This document shows positions 8,748 through 17,464 of a stretch of 37,997 nucleotides of DNA, in pieces. The stretch is from positions 1 to 37,997 of the forward strand of contig JAFAFP010000049.1 in NCBI GenBank assembly GCA_023423415.1. Reading direction: 5' to 3'. The translations under genes and the position numbers were made by a program. The notes beneath the pieces were generated by a model. It was not told the DNA's origin. It did not search any database and worked only from the letters and a program-made list of their open reading frames with translations. This DNA comes from Pseudomonadota bacterium. Its GTDB lineage: Bacteria; Pseudomonadota; Alphaproteobacteria; Rhizobiales; Xanthobacteraceae. The first letter of the stretch is position 1. Every line of letters starts with the position of its first letter.

Positions 8748-9705
8748 GAAAGGCAAGGCAAAGGCGCGCAACATGCCCGAGCGTTCGGAGGCTGCGGATA
8801 CGCCGCTGCCGACAATCGAATCGCCAATCGTTCCGCATCAGTCGATCGGTGGGCGGGCATTGATGGCGGTGGTGGCGATCATGACCTTCCTCGCGTCGCT
8901 GACCACGGGGGCGGTGATGCTGGTGCGCGCCAATGCCGCCGACTGGCAGACGGAAGTCCTGCGCGAAGTCACGATCCAGATCAGACCTGCCGCGGGGCGC
9001 GATCTCGATGCGTCCGTGAAAACGGCCACGGAAATCGCGCGATCGTTCTCGGGGATCTCCGATGTTGAACCTTATTCGAAGGAGGCGTCGGCTCAACTCC
9101 TCGAGCCGTGGATCGGCTCAGGCCTCGTCGTCAGCGATCTGCCGGTGCCCCGCGTCATCGTCGTCAAGCTGGCGTCCGGTGCGCAGCCCGATATTGCCGC
9201 TATTCGCAAGGCATTGACCGACAAGATTCCTGGCGCCTCGCTGGATGATCATCGTGGATGGATCGACCGCATGCGCGCCATGAGCGATTTCGTGGTGGCT
9301 GGCGGTATCATCGTCTTAGGGCTGGTGATCGCCGCCACGATCCTGTCCGTCGGCTTCGCAACCAGCGGTGCGATGGCGGCGAACCGGCCGGTGATCGAAG
9401 TGCTGCACTTTATCGGTGCACGGGACCGGTTCATTGCCGGCCAGTTTCAACGGCATTTCCTCTGGCTGGGTCTGAAGGGTGGAGCGATCGGCGGTGCAGC
9501 GGCGATTCTGCTTTTTGCACTGATCGCGCCGATCGAAGCGATGATTCGCGGCACCGCGGGCGCGGAGCAATTTGCCGCTCTATTCGGGTCGATCACGTTG
9601 GGCTTCTCGGGATATATCGTGATTCTTCTGCAAATCGTCCTGATCGCGGCCGTTGCTGCGGAGGCGTCGCGCCGCACCGTCAACCAGACGATTGCCGCGA
9701 TCTGA
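8740..9705 (+). CDS. ftsX: Cell division protein FtsX
   Basis: FtsX is the membrane partner of FtsE. The 321-residue chain has a cytoplasmic N-terminal tail and four membrane helices. The first starts at ALMAVVAIMTFLAS; a periplasmic domain carries the PRVIVVK segment; three more helices follow near the C-terminus. I chose ATG 8740 because a GGAGG lies upstream at 8721. ATG 8719 in the same frame would extend the tail by seven residues. The ftsEX order and overlap support the call. Confidence 0.9.
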   Translation: MIEKGKAKARNMPERSEAADTPLPTIESPIVPHQSIGGRALMAVVAIMTFLASLTTGAVMLVRANAADWQTEVLREVTIQIRPAAGRDLDASVKTATEIARSFSGISDVEPYSKEASAQLLEPWIGSGLVVSDLPVPRVIVVKLASGAQPDIAAIRKALTDKIPGASLDDHRGWIDRMRAMSDFVVAGGIIVLGLVIAATILSVGFATSGAMAANRPVIEVLHFIGARDRFIAGQFQRHFLWLGLKGGAIGGAAAILLFALIAPIEAMIRGTAGAEQFAALFGSITLGFSGYIVILLQIVLIAAVAAEASRRTVNQTIAAI

Positions 9706-9761
9706 CGGCGATCTCGTTACAGGCGGAATTTCGGGCTATGGTGGGCCGAGAATGAAACGAA

Positions 9762-10421
9762 ATGTCCTCAGCTAGATCACAACCCGGGCCACAGGCGAAA
9801 GCCGGCCTCAATCGCAGCAGTAAGATCCTACGGGCCGCGCGGTGGTTCTCCGCGGCGGTTCTGCTGTTTGCGGTCGCGATTGCGGGTGGTTTTCTGTGGT
9901 TCCTGAGCAGTGTGCCGGTCAACGAAATAGTCCTTAACGGCAAAGCCGATGGCATCGTGGTCCTGACCGGCGGGGCATCGCGGATTGAGGATGCGATCGA
10001 GCTTCTGGCGAAAGGCAACGGACGGCGGCTCCTGATTTCCGGGGTGAACCCCGCGACGGGCGAGCGCGAAATCGCGCGCCTGAAACCGGAGCACAGAAAG
10101 ATCGTCACCTGCTGCGTGGACCTCGATCGTACGGCGATCAATACTATCACTAACGCTACCGAGACGCGGCGATGGGCCAAGGATCGCGGCTTCAAATCGC
10201 TGATCGTGGTGACATCCAATTATCATATACCGCGAGCAATGGCCGAGCTGTCGCATCAGATTCCGGATTTGAAGCTGATCGCTTATCCTGTCGTCAGCGA
10301 TCAACTGAAGGCCGACTGGTCGAGCGCGCCGACGCTTCGAATCCTGTTCACCGAATATGTGAAATACATAGCTGCGATCGCGCGCATGCGGCTACCGTTG
10401 CTAAATCGGATGCTTGCGTGA
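9762..10421 (+). CDS. YdcF/ElyC-like DUF218 membrane protein
   Basis: This 219-residue protein has one N-terminal membrane helix (about 27-49) and a DUF218 domain. The domain shows the typical GIVVLTGGASRIEDA strand-turn-helix near residue 64, then LLISG and VVTSNYHIPRA. Relatives such as ElyC and SanA affect envelope integrity and lipid-carrier or peptidoglycan metabolism, but their biochemical activity is unsettled. It starts 57 bp after ftsX and ends before plsC, so an ftsE-ftsX-ydcF-plsC operon is likely and fits an envelope role. Confidence 0.82.
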   Translation: MSSARSQPGPQAKAGLNRSSKILRAARWFSAAVLLFAVAIAGGFLWFLSSVPVNEIVLNGKADGIVVLTGGASRIEDAIELLAKGNGRRLLISGVNPATGEREIARLKPEHRKIVTCCVDLDRTAINTITNATETRRWAKDRGFKSLIVVTSNYHIPRAMAELSHQIPDLKLIAYPVVSDQLKADWSSAPTLRILFTEYVKYIAAIARMRLPLLNRMLA

Positions 10422-10443
10422 TCTCACCCGACGAGCCGTAGCC

Positions 10444-11220
10444 GTGATTCTTTTCAGATCCATCGTTTTCAACATCGTCTTCTATCTGGTTCTATTCGTG
10501 TACCTCATCGCAGCGATGCCGACGCTGCTGATGCCGCGCGGTGCATTGCTCTGGATGTTGAAGAACTGGAGCGCGCTCAATCTGACGTTGCTCCGCATCA
10601 TCTGCGGATTGAGGTGCGAATTTCGCGGCATCGAGAGAATACCGTCGGGCGCGGTACTGGTCGCATCGAAGCATCAATCGATGTGGGAGACCTTCGCGCT
10701 GATCACGATCCTGAAGGATCCGGCCTATATCCTCAAACGTGAGCTGATGTGGATTCCGTTTTTCGGCTGGTGCGCGCGCAAGGCGCAGATGATTCCGGTA
10801 GACCGCGGCGCGCGCTCGCAGGCGCTGGCAAACATGACAGCGCGCGCGCGCGAACAAGCCGCAGTGGGCCGTCAGATCATCATCTTTCCGGAGGGAACAC
10901 GCCGGGCGCCTGGCGCAGAGCCGAAATACAAGGTCGGCGTTGCGTTCCTTTACAATGCACTTGAGATTCCCTGTGTGCCGGTCGCGCTGAACTCAGGCAT
11001 GTACTGGCCGCGCCGTTCCGTGATGCGGTATCCGGGCGTGGTGCGCGTCGAATTTCTCGATCCGATTGCACCGGGTCTCGACCGTCAGGTGTTTTTCCAC
11101 CGGTTGCAGAGCGATATTGAAAGCGCGACCGCAAGACTGGTTGCGATGGGCGACCGAGATCTCGGAACGCAATCTGGATCCGCTGCGAGATCGCGCGAGA
11201 GCGGCGACGCAGGGCTGTAA
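10444..11220 (+). CDS. plsC: 1-acyl-sn-glycerol-3-phosphate acyltransferase
   Basis: PlsC acylates lysophosphatidic acid to phosphatidic acid at the inner membrane. With GTG 10444 the chain has 258 residues, an N-terminal hydrophobic segment (about 1-25) and the acyltransferase motifs. Motif I is KHQSMWE (H77, with E82 where the classic HX4D has Asp). The FPEGTRR motif is at 149-155. An in-frame TTG at 10414 would overlap the previous gene by 8 bp. I prefer GTG because the hydrophobic helix then begins at once. The Glu variant of motif I is familiar to me from alphaproteobacterial members, so activity is still expected. Confidence 0.88.
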   Translation: MILFRSIVFNIVFYLVLFVYLIAAMPTLLMPRGALLWMLKNWSALNLTLLRIICGLRCEFRGIERIPSGAVLVASKHQSMWETFALITILKDPAYILKRELMWIPFFGWCARKAQMIPVDRGARSQALANMTARAREQAAVGRQIIIFPEGTRRAPGAEPKYKVGVAFLYNALEIPCVPVALNSGMYWPRRSVMRYPGVVRVEFLDPIAPGLDRQVFFHRLQSDIESATARLVAMGDRDLGTQSGSAARSRESGDAGL

Positions 11221-11233
11221 AACCAAAAAAGAC

Positions 11234-11863
11234 CTAGTCCGGATTTTCGTTCGCGCGCGAATGAACGGAGCTTGGGTGTAAGCCTTCCGCCAGGTGCGGG
11301 CCCTTCAGTCGTTCCGCCAATGCATGCAATTCAGCATCACGGCATCCGAGCGATTCCAGTTCGGCGACGGTCGCCAGCACATATTCCGGATTGGGGCCGG
11401 AACGGCCGTGTCCCTGCCTAATCAGATGCAGCCGCTCGTTGAGATTGAGCTTGCCGGCATATTGCGGGTGCCCGCGATCGACCACATACGTCAGGGCCTG
11501 TACCCGGCGTTCCGGTTGTCCAAGCAGTGTTACGCCCCGTAGCACTTCGAGATAAACCGACGTCGCCTGTTCGCGCTCGCGCAAATACTCAATCGTGTCT
11601 TTGCGATCCGACTGGGCAACGCGAAAGGCTATGCCACGGCAAGCGCCGCCACGATCCAGGCCCAGCACGAGACCCGGTTTTTCAGGCGTGCCACGATGCA
11701 CGAAGGAATACACGCAAAGCGAGCGGTGCAACCCCGTCATGCGCGCGGGAACCTTTTCAACGAACGCGAAACCCGGCCGCCACAGGAGCGAACCGTAGCC
11801 GAACACCCATAAATCGTCGGGAATCTGGTCTGGAGCGAGTTTCATTGCGTGACTTGCGAGCAT
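11234..11863 (-). CDS. ChaC-like gamma-glutamylcyclotransferase
   Basis: The protein opens with DLWVFGYGSLLWRPGF, the signature loop of the ChaC / gamma-glutamylcyclotransferase fold, which releases 5-oxoproline from gamma-glutamyl compounds such as glutathione. Later family features are the RSLCVYS and GLVLGLDRGG segments. The length of 209 residues is usual. The first ATG (11863) is listed, but an in-frame ATG at 11845 would remove six residues and neither has a clear ribosome site. It converges on plsC with a 13-bp gap. The substrate is inferred from the family. Confidence 0.82.
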   Translation of the reverse strand: MLASHAMKLAPDQIPDDLWVFGYGSLLWRPGFAFVEKVPARMTGLHRSLCVYSFVHRGTPEKPGLVLGLDRGGACRGIAFRVAQSDRKDTIEYLREREQATSVYLEVLRGVTLLGQPERRVQALTYVVDRGHPQYAGKLNLNERLHLIRQGHGRSGPNPEYVLATVAELESLGCRDAELHALAERLKGPHLAEGLHPSSVHSRANENPD

Positions 11864-11951
11864 AGGCGGATTAGCACGGCTGCCGAAACATCGAAACGCC
11901 GCATTCGCCTACCTTCACTCACGCTTTCATGGCCTAATCGGATTCGAGTCC

Positions 11952-13079
11952 ATGGACCCTTACCGTTCAGCATCCTTTGACACAGAGGCGCCGCGTCGCC
12001 GCCGGTCGTTCGGCTGGCTCATCCCGTCGCTGATTCTGGTGATTCTCGCGGCCGGCTGGTGTGCCTTCTGGTTCTACGCGGCCGAGCGGGCCAGGGAGAT
12101 GATTGCTGGCTGGATCGAGCGCGAGCAGCGGTCCGGACGCATCTATACCTGCGCAGACCAGAGCCTTGGCGGGTTTCCATTCCGGATTGAATTTCGATGC
12201 GACAAGGCCGGCGCCGAGCTGCCGAAGGCGAAGCCGCCCTTGGCGTTGTCAGCCTCCGGCATTCTGGCCGCGGTTCAGGTATATCAACCGACGCTCCTGC
12301 TCGCGGAGATCGATGGACCACTGGCGGTCGCCGCTCCTGGAGAGCCGCCGAAGATGTCGGCCAACTGGTCGCTGGCGCAGGTCAGTCTCCGTGGGACGCC
12401 GCGCGCGCCGCAACGGATCTCGTTTTCTGCGAACGAAATGACGGTCGACCGCAACGAGACGGACAAGCCGCAGCGCGTTTTCACCGCTCGGCATGCAGAG
12501 CTTCATGGGCGCTTGGCTTCGGGAACGGTGCGGGAAAACCCTGTCATCGACATTGCAACAGGGTTGGTTGCAGCATCGGCGCCTGATTTGCACCCGCTCG
12601 CCAAGCAACCGCTCGACTTCGATGCGGACACCCAGCTTGTCGGCTTGAAAAACTTCGAACCCAAGACCTGGCCTGAACGTTTTCGTGAAATCCAGCAGTC
12701 GGACGGACGCATTGATGTGCGCAATGCGCGGCTGAAACAGGGCGATCTGCTCGCCGTCGCGAAGGGTTCGTTGAAGCTCACATCCTCCGGTTATCTCGAT
12801 GGCGAACTTCAGGTGACAGCGACTGGTGTCGAGAAAATCCTGCCGGCGTTGGGTGTGGAGGCACTCGCACGGTCGGGCGGCAGTCGCAGCGAGCGGCTGG
12901 GAGCAGCACTGAATTTCCTCGACAAGATGGCACCGGGCGCAATTGCCAGTGCGGTATCATTGTTGGGTGAGCAGACAGAGCTGGAAGGCCGTCGCGCGAC
13001 CAAAATGCCGCTACGGTTCAAGGATGGGTTGGCAACGCTCGGCCCCGTGAAACTCGGGCAAACGCCACCGTTGTTCTAG
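11952..13079 (+). CDS. DUF2125 domain protein, membrane-anchored
   Basis: A 375-residue protein with an N-terminal membrane helix at about residues 21-43 and the remainder probably periplasmic. It resembles the alphaproteobacterial DUF2125 family, whose function is unknown. The segment YTCADQSLGGFPFRIEFRC (about 66-84) is the most family-like patch and carries two cysteines that might pair. The rest is beta-rich with many Leu/Ala. It is monocistronic between convergent and divergent neighbours and ends at a palindromic repeat shared with the intergenic space before tyrC. Confidence 0.68.
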   Translation: MDPYRSASFDTEAPRRRRSFGWLIPSLILVILAAGWCAFWFYAAERAREMIAGWIEREQRSGRIYTCADQSLGGFPFRIEFRCDKAGAELPKAKPPLALSASGILAAVQVYQPTLLLAEIDGPLAVAAPGEPPKMSANWSLAQVSLRGTPRAPQRISFSANEMTVDRNETDKPQRVFTARHAELHGRLASGTVRENPVIDIATGLVAASAPDLHPLAKQPLDFDADTQLVGLKNFEPKTWPERFREIQQSDGRIDVRNARLKQGDLLAVAKGSLKLTSSGYLDGELQVTATGVEKILPALGVEALARSGGSRSERLGAALNFLDKMAPGAIASAVSLLGEQTELEGRRATKMPLRFKDGLATLGPVKLGQTPPLF

Positions 13080-13133
13080 AGCGTTTTCCAGCGAAGCCGG
13101 TGCCGATGCGCGTGATGAAGACGCGTCGAAACC
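13076..13133. repeat. Rhizobiales-type palindromic intergenic repeat
   Basis: The segment TCTAGAGCGTTTTCCAGCG followed by a GAAGACGCG arm resembles a short palindromic element often seen between genes in Bradyrhizobium and relatives. GCGTTTTC at 13081-13088 can pair with GAAGACGC near 13116 through one G-U pair. It fills the gap between two converging genes and overlaps the DUF2125 stop codon, and may also act as a terminator. Identification is from memory. Confidence 0.5.
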
Positions 13134-14102
13134 CTAGTCGTCGTCCGACGCATATGGGCGCGCAATCGGAGCCATCGGCAATGGCGAATGCGTTCGGCCG
13201 AAATCTGGCACGGCGGAGTCCTGGCCGATATTGACGATGCCGCGCCGGATCGCACGCGTCCGCGTGAAGTGATCGAACAACGCATCGCCGTCACCGCGCC
13301 GGATCGCGCGCGTGAGCTTCGACAGGTCCTCATTGAAGGTGCCGAGCATCTCCAGCACCGCATCCTTGTTGTGCAGGAATACGTCCCGCCACATCGTTGG
13401 ATCCGACGCCGCGATGCGCGTGAAGTCGCGGAAGCCGCCGGCGGAGAATTTCAGCACTTCGGATTCTGTCACTTCGCCGAGTTCGTTGGCGGTGCCGACG
13501 ATGGTGTAGGCGATCAGGTGCGGAAGATGGCTGGTGATCGCCAGCACCAGATCATGATGAGTTGGTGTCATCACCTGGACGTTGGCGCCGAGCTTTTCCC
13601 AGAAGGCACGCAGCGTTTCCACGGCCGGCGTTTCGGTGCCTTCGACCGGGGTCAGAATGCACCAGCGATTGACGAACAATTCCGCAAAGCCCGCATCCGG
13701 GCCGGAATTTTCCGTGCCGGCCACAGGATGGGCGGGAATGAAGTGCACGCCGCTCGGCACGAACGGGGCCATGTCGCGCACAACCGAGGCCTTGACCGAG
13801 CCGACATCGGAGAGAATCGCGCCAGGCTTCAGACTGGGCGCGATTTCCTTCGCGACGGGACCGCTTGCGCCGACAGGGATCGAGACGATCACGAGATCAG
13901 CGTCTTTCACCGCTTCCGCATTCGTCTCGGTCACATCATCGGCGAAACCAAGTTCCCGGATTCGCTTTCGTGTTTCCGGCGAACGTGCGGTCGCGACAAC
14001 CGTCTTTGCCGCGCCCGATACCTTGGCGGCGCGCGCAATCGATCCGCCGATCAGACCGGTGCCGATCAGGGCGAGGCGGTTGATGATGGGCTGGTCCACC
14101 AT
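13134..14102 (-). CDS. tyrC: Prephenate/arogenate (cyclohexadienyl) dehydrogenase
   Basis: This 322-residue enzyme carries an N-terminal NAD(P)-binding Rossmann motif LIGTGLIGGS (residues 12-21). The prephenate-dehydrogenase helical domain follows, with the HPVAGTENSGP and ITSHLPHLIAY segments. It oxidatively decarboxylates prephenate or arogenate on the route to tyrosine. It is the third gene of a minus-strand run after chorismate mutase and hisC, with 25 bp to hisC. The choice between prephenate and arogenate cannot be made from sequence alone, and tyrC/tyrA naming varies. Confidence 0.9.
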   Translation of the reverse strand: MVDQPIINRLALIGTGLIGGSIARAAKVSGAAKTVVATARSPETRKRIRELGFADDVTETNAEAVKDADLVIVSIPVGASGPVAKEIAPSLKPGAILSDVGSVKASVVRDMAPFVPSGVHFIPAHPVAGTENSGPDAGFAELFVNRWCILTPVEGTETPAVETLRAFWEKLGANVQVMTPTHHDLVLAITSHLPHLIAYTIVGTANELGEVTESEVLKFSAGGFRDFTRIAASDPTMWRDVFLHNKDAVLEMLGTFNEDLSKLTRAIRRGDGDALFDHFTRTRAIRRGIVNIGQDSAVPDFGRTHSPLPMAPIARPYASDDD

Positions 14103-14127
14103 GTCGATCAGACGCGCAGCATACGGT

Positions 14128-15228
14128 TCATTTGCCCATGAACTCGGCGAGTGTTTTCACCACAAGCCGGTTGGCCTCTTCCGTGCCGACCGTCATGCGC
14201 AGGCAGTTCGGCAGCTTGTAGGCGCGCACTGCACGCATGATCAACCCGCGCGAGGTCAACAATGCGTCGGCCTCCGTTGCCGTCTTGCCGGGTGTTTCCG
14301 GGAAGTGCAACAGGAGGAAGTTGCCGACACTCGGCGTGACCTTGATGCCCAGCTTCTCGATTTCGGTGGTCAGCCAGAGCAGCCATTTATCGTTGTGTGC
14401 GCGTGCCTTGTCGATGTGTGCTGTGTCGGTAATCGAGGCGATGCCGGCAGCGATCGCGGGAGCGTTAACGTTGAAAGGTCCACGGATGCGGTTGAGCGCA
14501 TCGATGATGTGTCCTGGGCCATAGATCCAGCCGAGCCGCAGGGCGGCCAGGCCGTGAATCTTCGAAAACGTCCGCAGCATCACGACATTCTCCGAAGTCG
14601 CGACAAGCTCGATGCCGGCCTCGTAGTCGTTGCGCTTCACATATTCGGAGTAGGCGGCGTCCAGCACCAGCAGGACATGCGGAGGCAGCGCCGCATGGAG
14701 GCGCTTTACTTCGTCGAACGGAATGTACGTCCCGGTTGGATTGTTCGGGTTGGCGATGAAGACCATTTTGGTCTTCGGGGTCACCGCCTTGATGATCGCA
14801 TCGATATCGGTGGTTAGATTCTTCTCCGCCGCCACCACTGGCTTCGCACCCGCGCCGAGTGTCGCGATCGGGTACATCAGGAAGCCGTGCGTGGTGTGAA
14901 TCGCTTCGTCGCCGTCGGCGAGGTAGCCGCGCGCCAGAAGATTGATCAGATCGTCAGAACCGGCGCCGCAGATGATGCGGTCAGGATCGAGGCCGTACGC
15001 CTTGCCGATCGCCTCGCGCAATGCGCTGGCCGCGCCATCCGGATAATCCTGCAGGTCATGCGCGACGGACTGATAAGCCGCAATTGCTTTCGGGCTTGCA
15101 CCCAACGGGCTCTCATTCGAAGACAGCTTGTAGATCTTGTCGACGCCCGGCGCGGAGCTCTTGCCCGGCACATAGGCGGCGATGTCGAGCACGCCGGGGC
15201 GCGGCTGCGGGCGAGTCGGTGCAGTCAT
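14128..15228 (-). CDS. hisC: Histidinol-phosphate aminotransferase (class I/II)
   Basis: A fold-type I PLP aminotransferase of 366 residues. NPNNPTG (160-166) and the PLP lysine K223 in RTFSKIHGLAALRLGW match HisC. In this family HisC-like enzymes placed beside chorismate mutase and tyrC often also act on phenylpyruvate or 4-hydroxyphenylpyruvate. The true role may therefore be aromatic amino acid transamination, histidine synthesis or both. ATG 15228 is chosen because AGGAAG lies just upstream on the minus strand. An in-frame TTG at 15240 is less likely. Confidence 0.9.
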   Translation of the reverse strand: MTAPTRPQPRPGVLDIAAYVPGKSSAPGVDKIYKLSSNESPLGASPKAIAAYQSVAHDLQDYPDGAASALREAIGKAYGLDPDRIICGAGSDDLINLLARGYLADGDEAIHTTHGFLMYPIATLGAGAKPVVAAEKNLTTDIDAIIKAVTPKTKMVFIANPNNPTGTYIPFDEVKRLHAALPPHVLLVLDAAYSEYVKRNDYEAGIELVATSENVVMLRTFSKIHGLAALRLGWIYGPGHIIDALNRIRGPFNVNAPAIAAGIASITDTAHIDKARAHNDKWLLWLTTEIEKLGIKVTPSVGNFLLLHFPETPGKTATEADALLTSRGLIMRAVRAYKLPNCLRMTVGTEEANRLVVKTLAEFMGK

Positions 15229-15246
15229 GGACTTCCTCAAATATGT

Positions 15247-16089
15247 CTATCGGGCGACGGTATAGCGTGTGGCATGGCTGCCGACGAGGGCTGTAGAGCG
15301 CACCGTTGCGCCGGCATTCACCAGAGCATTGGTGATAGCAGCAAGCGTCTGGCCCTGCGGCACCGAAATGAGCAAGGCTGCCCCGTCGAAAGCGCCATCG
15401 GGTTCGGCGATGACTTCGGCTAGCGGCGCGAGCGTACGGGCCGCGGCCGCGCCCCAGCCTGATACCCGCACGCTGTAGACTTCGACTTCCGCTGCAACGG
15501 CGTCGGCGGCCGGATGCGAGATCGCAAAGACCGGCAGCGAGGCGGGGTGATCCGGTCGCTCCACAAAGGGAAGCCGGGCGATAACCTTCGGCGCGGCGTC
15601 GCCTTCAAGGGCGGTCCACCAGGCGCCCGAACCTGCGATCGATACCGCCGGTACCAGCGCCAGATCGCCTTTCGAGGCGGCCACAGCCGCGATGGCGCCG
15701 GCGGCGCCGATATGCGGCATGAACGGCACCGTGAAGCCAAAATGGAAGCGGGCGGTGTCGCGCATGGCGGCTTCGCCCACGCTGAGGTCCGCATGCACCG
15801 CATAGGGCGCCTGCACGTAAGTGAAGGTGGCGATGATGACCCGCCAGATGCTCTCAATCGTATCGAGCGGAAGGATGCCGCGGTGGCGTTCCACCAGCTT
15901 CCGCATCATCGATGCCTCCCGCGCAGGACGGAAGGCGGAACCGGATTCCTGGGTGCCCTTTACAGCGATAAGATTTGCGATGATTTCGCTGCGCTCGATC
16001 AAAAGTGCATGCACCGACGCATCAATGCGATCGATTTCGGCGCGCAGGTTGGCAAGCGATGGTGGGTCTTTTTGGGCCGTTTCGGGCAT
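15247..16089 (-). CDS. Chorismate mutase with degenerate C-terminal domain
   Basis: Residues about 12-95 form an AroQ-type chorismate mutase helix bundle: LRAEIDRIDASVHALLIER, then RPAREASMMRKL and ESIWRVIIATFTYVQ, with the usual basic residues. It makes prephenate from chorismate. The remaining ~185 residues look like a shrunken prephenate dehydratase/ACT region (for example GDLALVPAVSIAGSGAWW) but lack recognisable dehydratase active-site motifs, so only mutase activity is claimed. It is first in the run with hisC and tyrC. ATG 16089 is the first start and gives a normal mutase N-terminus. Confidence 0.8.
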   Translation of the reverse strand: MPETAQKDPPSLANLRAEIDRIDASVHALLIERSEIIANLIAVKGTQESGSAFRPAREASMMRKLVERHRGILPLDTIESIWRVIIATFTYVQAPYAVHADLSVGEAAMRDTARFHFGFTVPFMPHIGAAGAIAAVAASKGDLALVPAVSIAGSGAWWTALEGDAAPKVIARLPFVERPDHPASLPVFAISHPAADAVAAEVEVYSVRVSGWGAAAARTLAPLAEVIAEPDGAFDGAALLISVPQGQTLAAITNALVNAGATVRSTALVGSHATRYTVAR

Positions 16090-16153
16090 GATGGGCTCGT
16101 TAACGAAGGCCGGGCATTGATAGGTGGGCAGGCGACCGAAATCAAAGAAAACA

Positions 16154-16182
16154 TTGACTTAATGGCCGTTAGGCCTACCTAA
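16154..16182 (+). promoter_or_regulatory. Possible metX promoter/operator with TTAGG dyad
   Basis: TTGACT at 16154-16159 resembles a -35 box. About 16 bp downstream lies the dyad TTAGGCCTACCTAA (16169-16182), a 5-bp inverted repeat around four bases, where a -10 box would be expected. The -10 match itself is poor. The position, upstream of metX and about 65 bp before the chorismate mutase start on the other strand, would suit a methionine-responsive repressor. This is a candidate only. Confidence 0.3.
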
Positions 16183-16273
16183 AACGGTCCGGCCGGAAGC
16201 CGGGTGGCAGGCCTTGCCTGTGACGATAGCCCGCTTAGAACCGGGCCAAGGACGGACGAGCCGGGTAAGCACG

Positions 16274-17464
16274 ATGGCCGAGGCCGAGCTGATATCAACG
16301 CCGCAGGCGAATCCGCGCGAGGCCGATGCGCCCCGTGACTCTCTTGTCGTCCGTTTCGGTGCGGATCAGCCGCTCAAGCTCGATTCAGGCGTCGATCTGT
16401 CCCCCTTCCAGATTGCTTACAAGACCTATGGCCGCCTGAACGCGGAGCGCAGCAACGCGGTGCTGATCTGCCATGCGCTGACGGGCGACCAGCATGTCGC
16501 CAGCGTGCATCCGGTGACCAAGAAGAACGGGTGGTGGGAGACCATGGTCGGGCCCGGGAGGCCGATCGACACCGAACGCTACTTCGTCATCTGCTCCAAT
16601 GTCGTCGCCGGCTGCATGGGATCGTCCGGTCCATCGTCGATCAATCCAAATACCGGTGAACCATACGGTCTTGATTTTCCTGTCATCACCATTCGCGACA
16701 TGGTGCGGGCGCAGGCGATGCTGATCGATCACCTCGGCATCGATTCGCTGTTCGCGGTCGCCGGCGGCTCAATGGGCGGCATGCAGGTGTTGCAATGGGC
16801 TGAAAGCTATCCGGACCGTGTATTCTCCGCGTTGCCGTTCGCGGCCGCAACGCGGCACTCGGCGCAGAATATTGCCTTCCATGAAGTGGGGCGTCAGGCG
16901 GTGATGGCCGATCCGGAATGGCGTGCCGGGCGGTATCTTGCCGAGGGTGCTAATCCGCGTCGTGGTCTGGCGGTCGCGCGCATGGGCGCGCATATCACTT
17001 ACATGTCCGACGCAGCGCTGCATCGTAAATTCGGTCGGAAATTTCAGGATCGCAGCAATCCGACATTTTCGTTCGACGCCGATTTCGAGGTCGAGAGCTA
17101 TCTGCGCTATCAGGGCAGTTCGTTCGTCGAACGGTTCGACGCAAACTCGTATCTCTATCTGACGCGCGCGATGGACTATTTCGATCTTGCGGCAGAGCAC
17201 GGCGGCGTCTTGGCCAAGGCGTTCAGAGATACCAAGACGCGCTTTTGTGTGGTTTCCTTCACCAGCGATTGGCTGTTTCCGACGTCGGAGTCGCGTGCAA
17301 TCGTGCATGCATTGAACGCAACGAGCGCGCGTGTGTCGTTCGCCGAAATCGTCACCGACAAGGGACATGATGCGTTCCTGCTCGACGAGCCGGAATTGTT
17401 CGCGATCACTCGCGGGTTTCTAGATGGCGCTGCGCGGGCGCGTGGGCTCGGTCTCAAAGTATGA
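16274..17464 (+). CDS. metX: Homoserine O-acyltransferase MetX
   Basis: An alpha/beta-hydrolase-fold enzyme that acylates homoserine for methionine synthesis. The nucleophile is S166 in AGGSMGG, the acid is in SDWLFP and the histidine is in DKGHDAFL. The segment GCMGSSGPSSINP is typical of MetX. Acetyl- and succinyl-CoA users share this fold, so the donor is undecided. The frame is open to 16214, but ATG 16274 gives the expected short N-terminal tail and 396 residues. It overlaps metW by ATGA, showing coupling. Confidence 0.94.
   Translation: MAEAELISTPQANPREADAPRDSLVVRFGADQPLKLDSGVDLSPFQIAYKTYGRLNAERSNAVLICHALTGDQHVASVHPVTKKNGWWETMVGPGRPIDTERYFVICSNVVAGCMGSSGPSSINPNTGEPYGLDFPVITIRDMVRAQAMLIDHLGIDSLFAVAGGSMGGMQVLQWAESYPDRVFSALPFAAATRHSAQNIAFHEVGRQAVMADPEWRAGRYLAEGANPRRGLAVARMGAHITYMSDAALHRKFGRKFQDRSNPTFSFDADFEVESYLRYQGSSFVERFDANSYLYLTRAMDYFDLAAEHGGVLAKAFRDTKTRFCVVSFTSDWLFPTSESRAIVHALNATSARVSFAEIVTDKGHDAFLLDEPELFAITRGFLDGAARARGLGLKV

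Noticed and set aside
13188..14817. Long plus-strand open frames opposite tyrC and hisC
   Set aside because: They are antisense shadows of clearly conserved minus-strand enzymes, with Arg/His-rich composition and no recognisable domain.
16090..16273. SAM-II or other methionine riboswitch upstream of metX
   Set aside because: Many alphaproteobacterial metX/metA genes have one, but I could not fit the conserved SAM-II pseudoknot elements to this stretch; only a possible promoter and a short dyad are visible.
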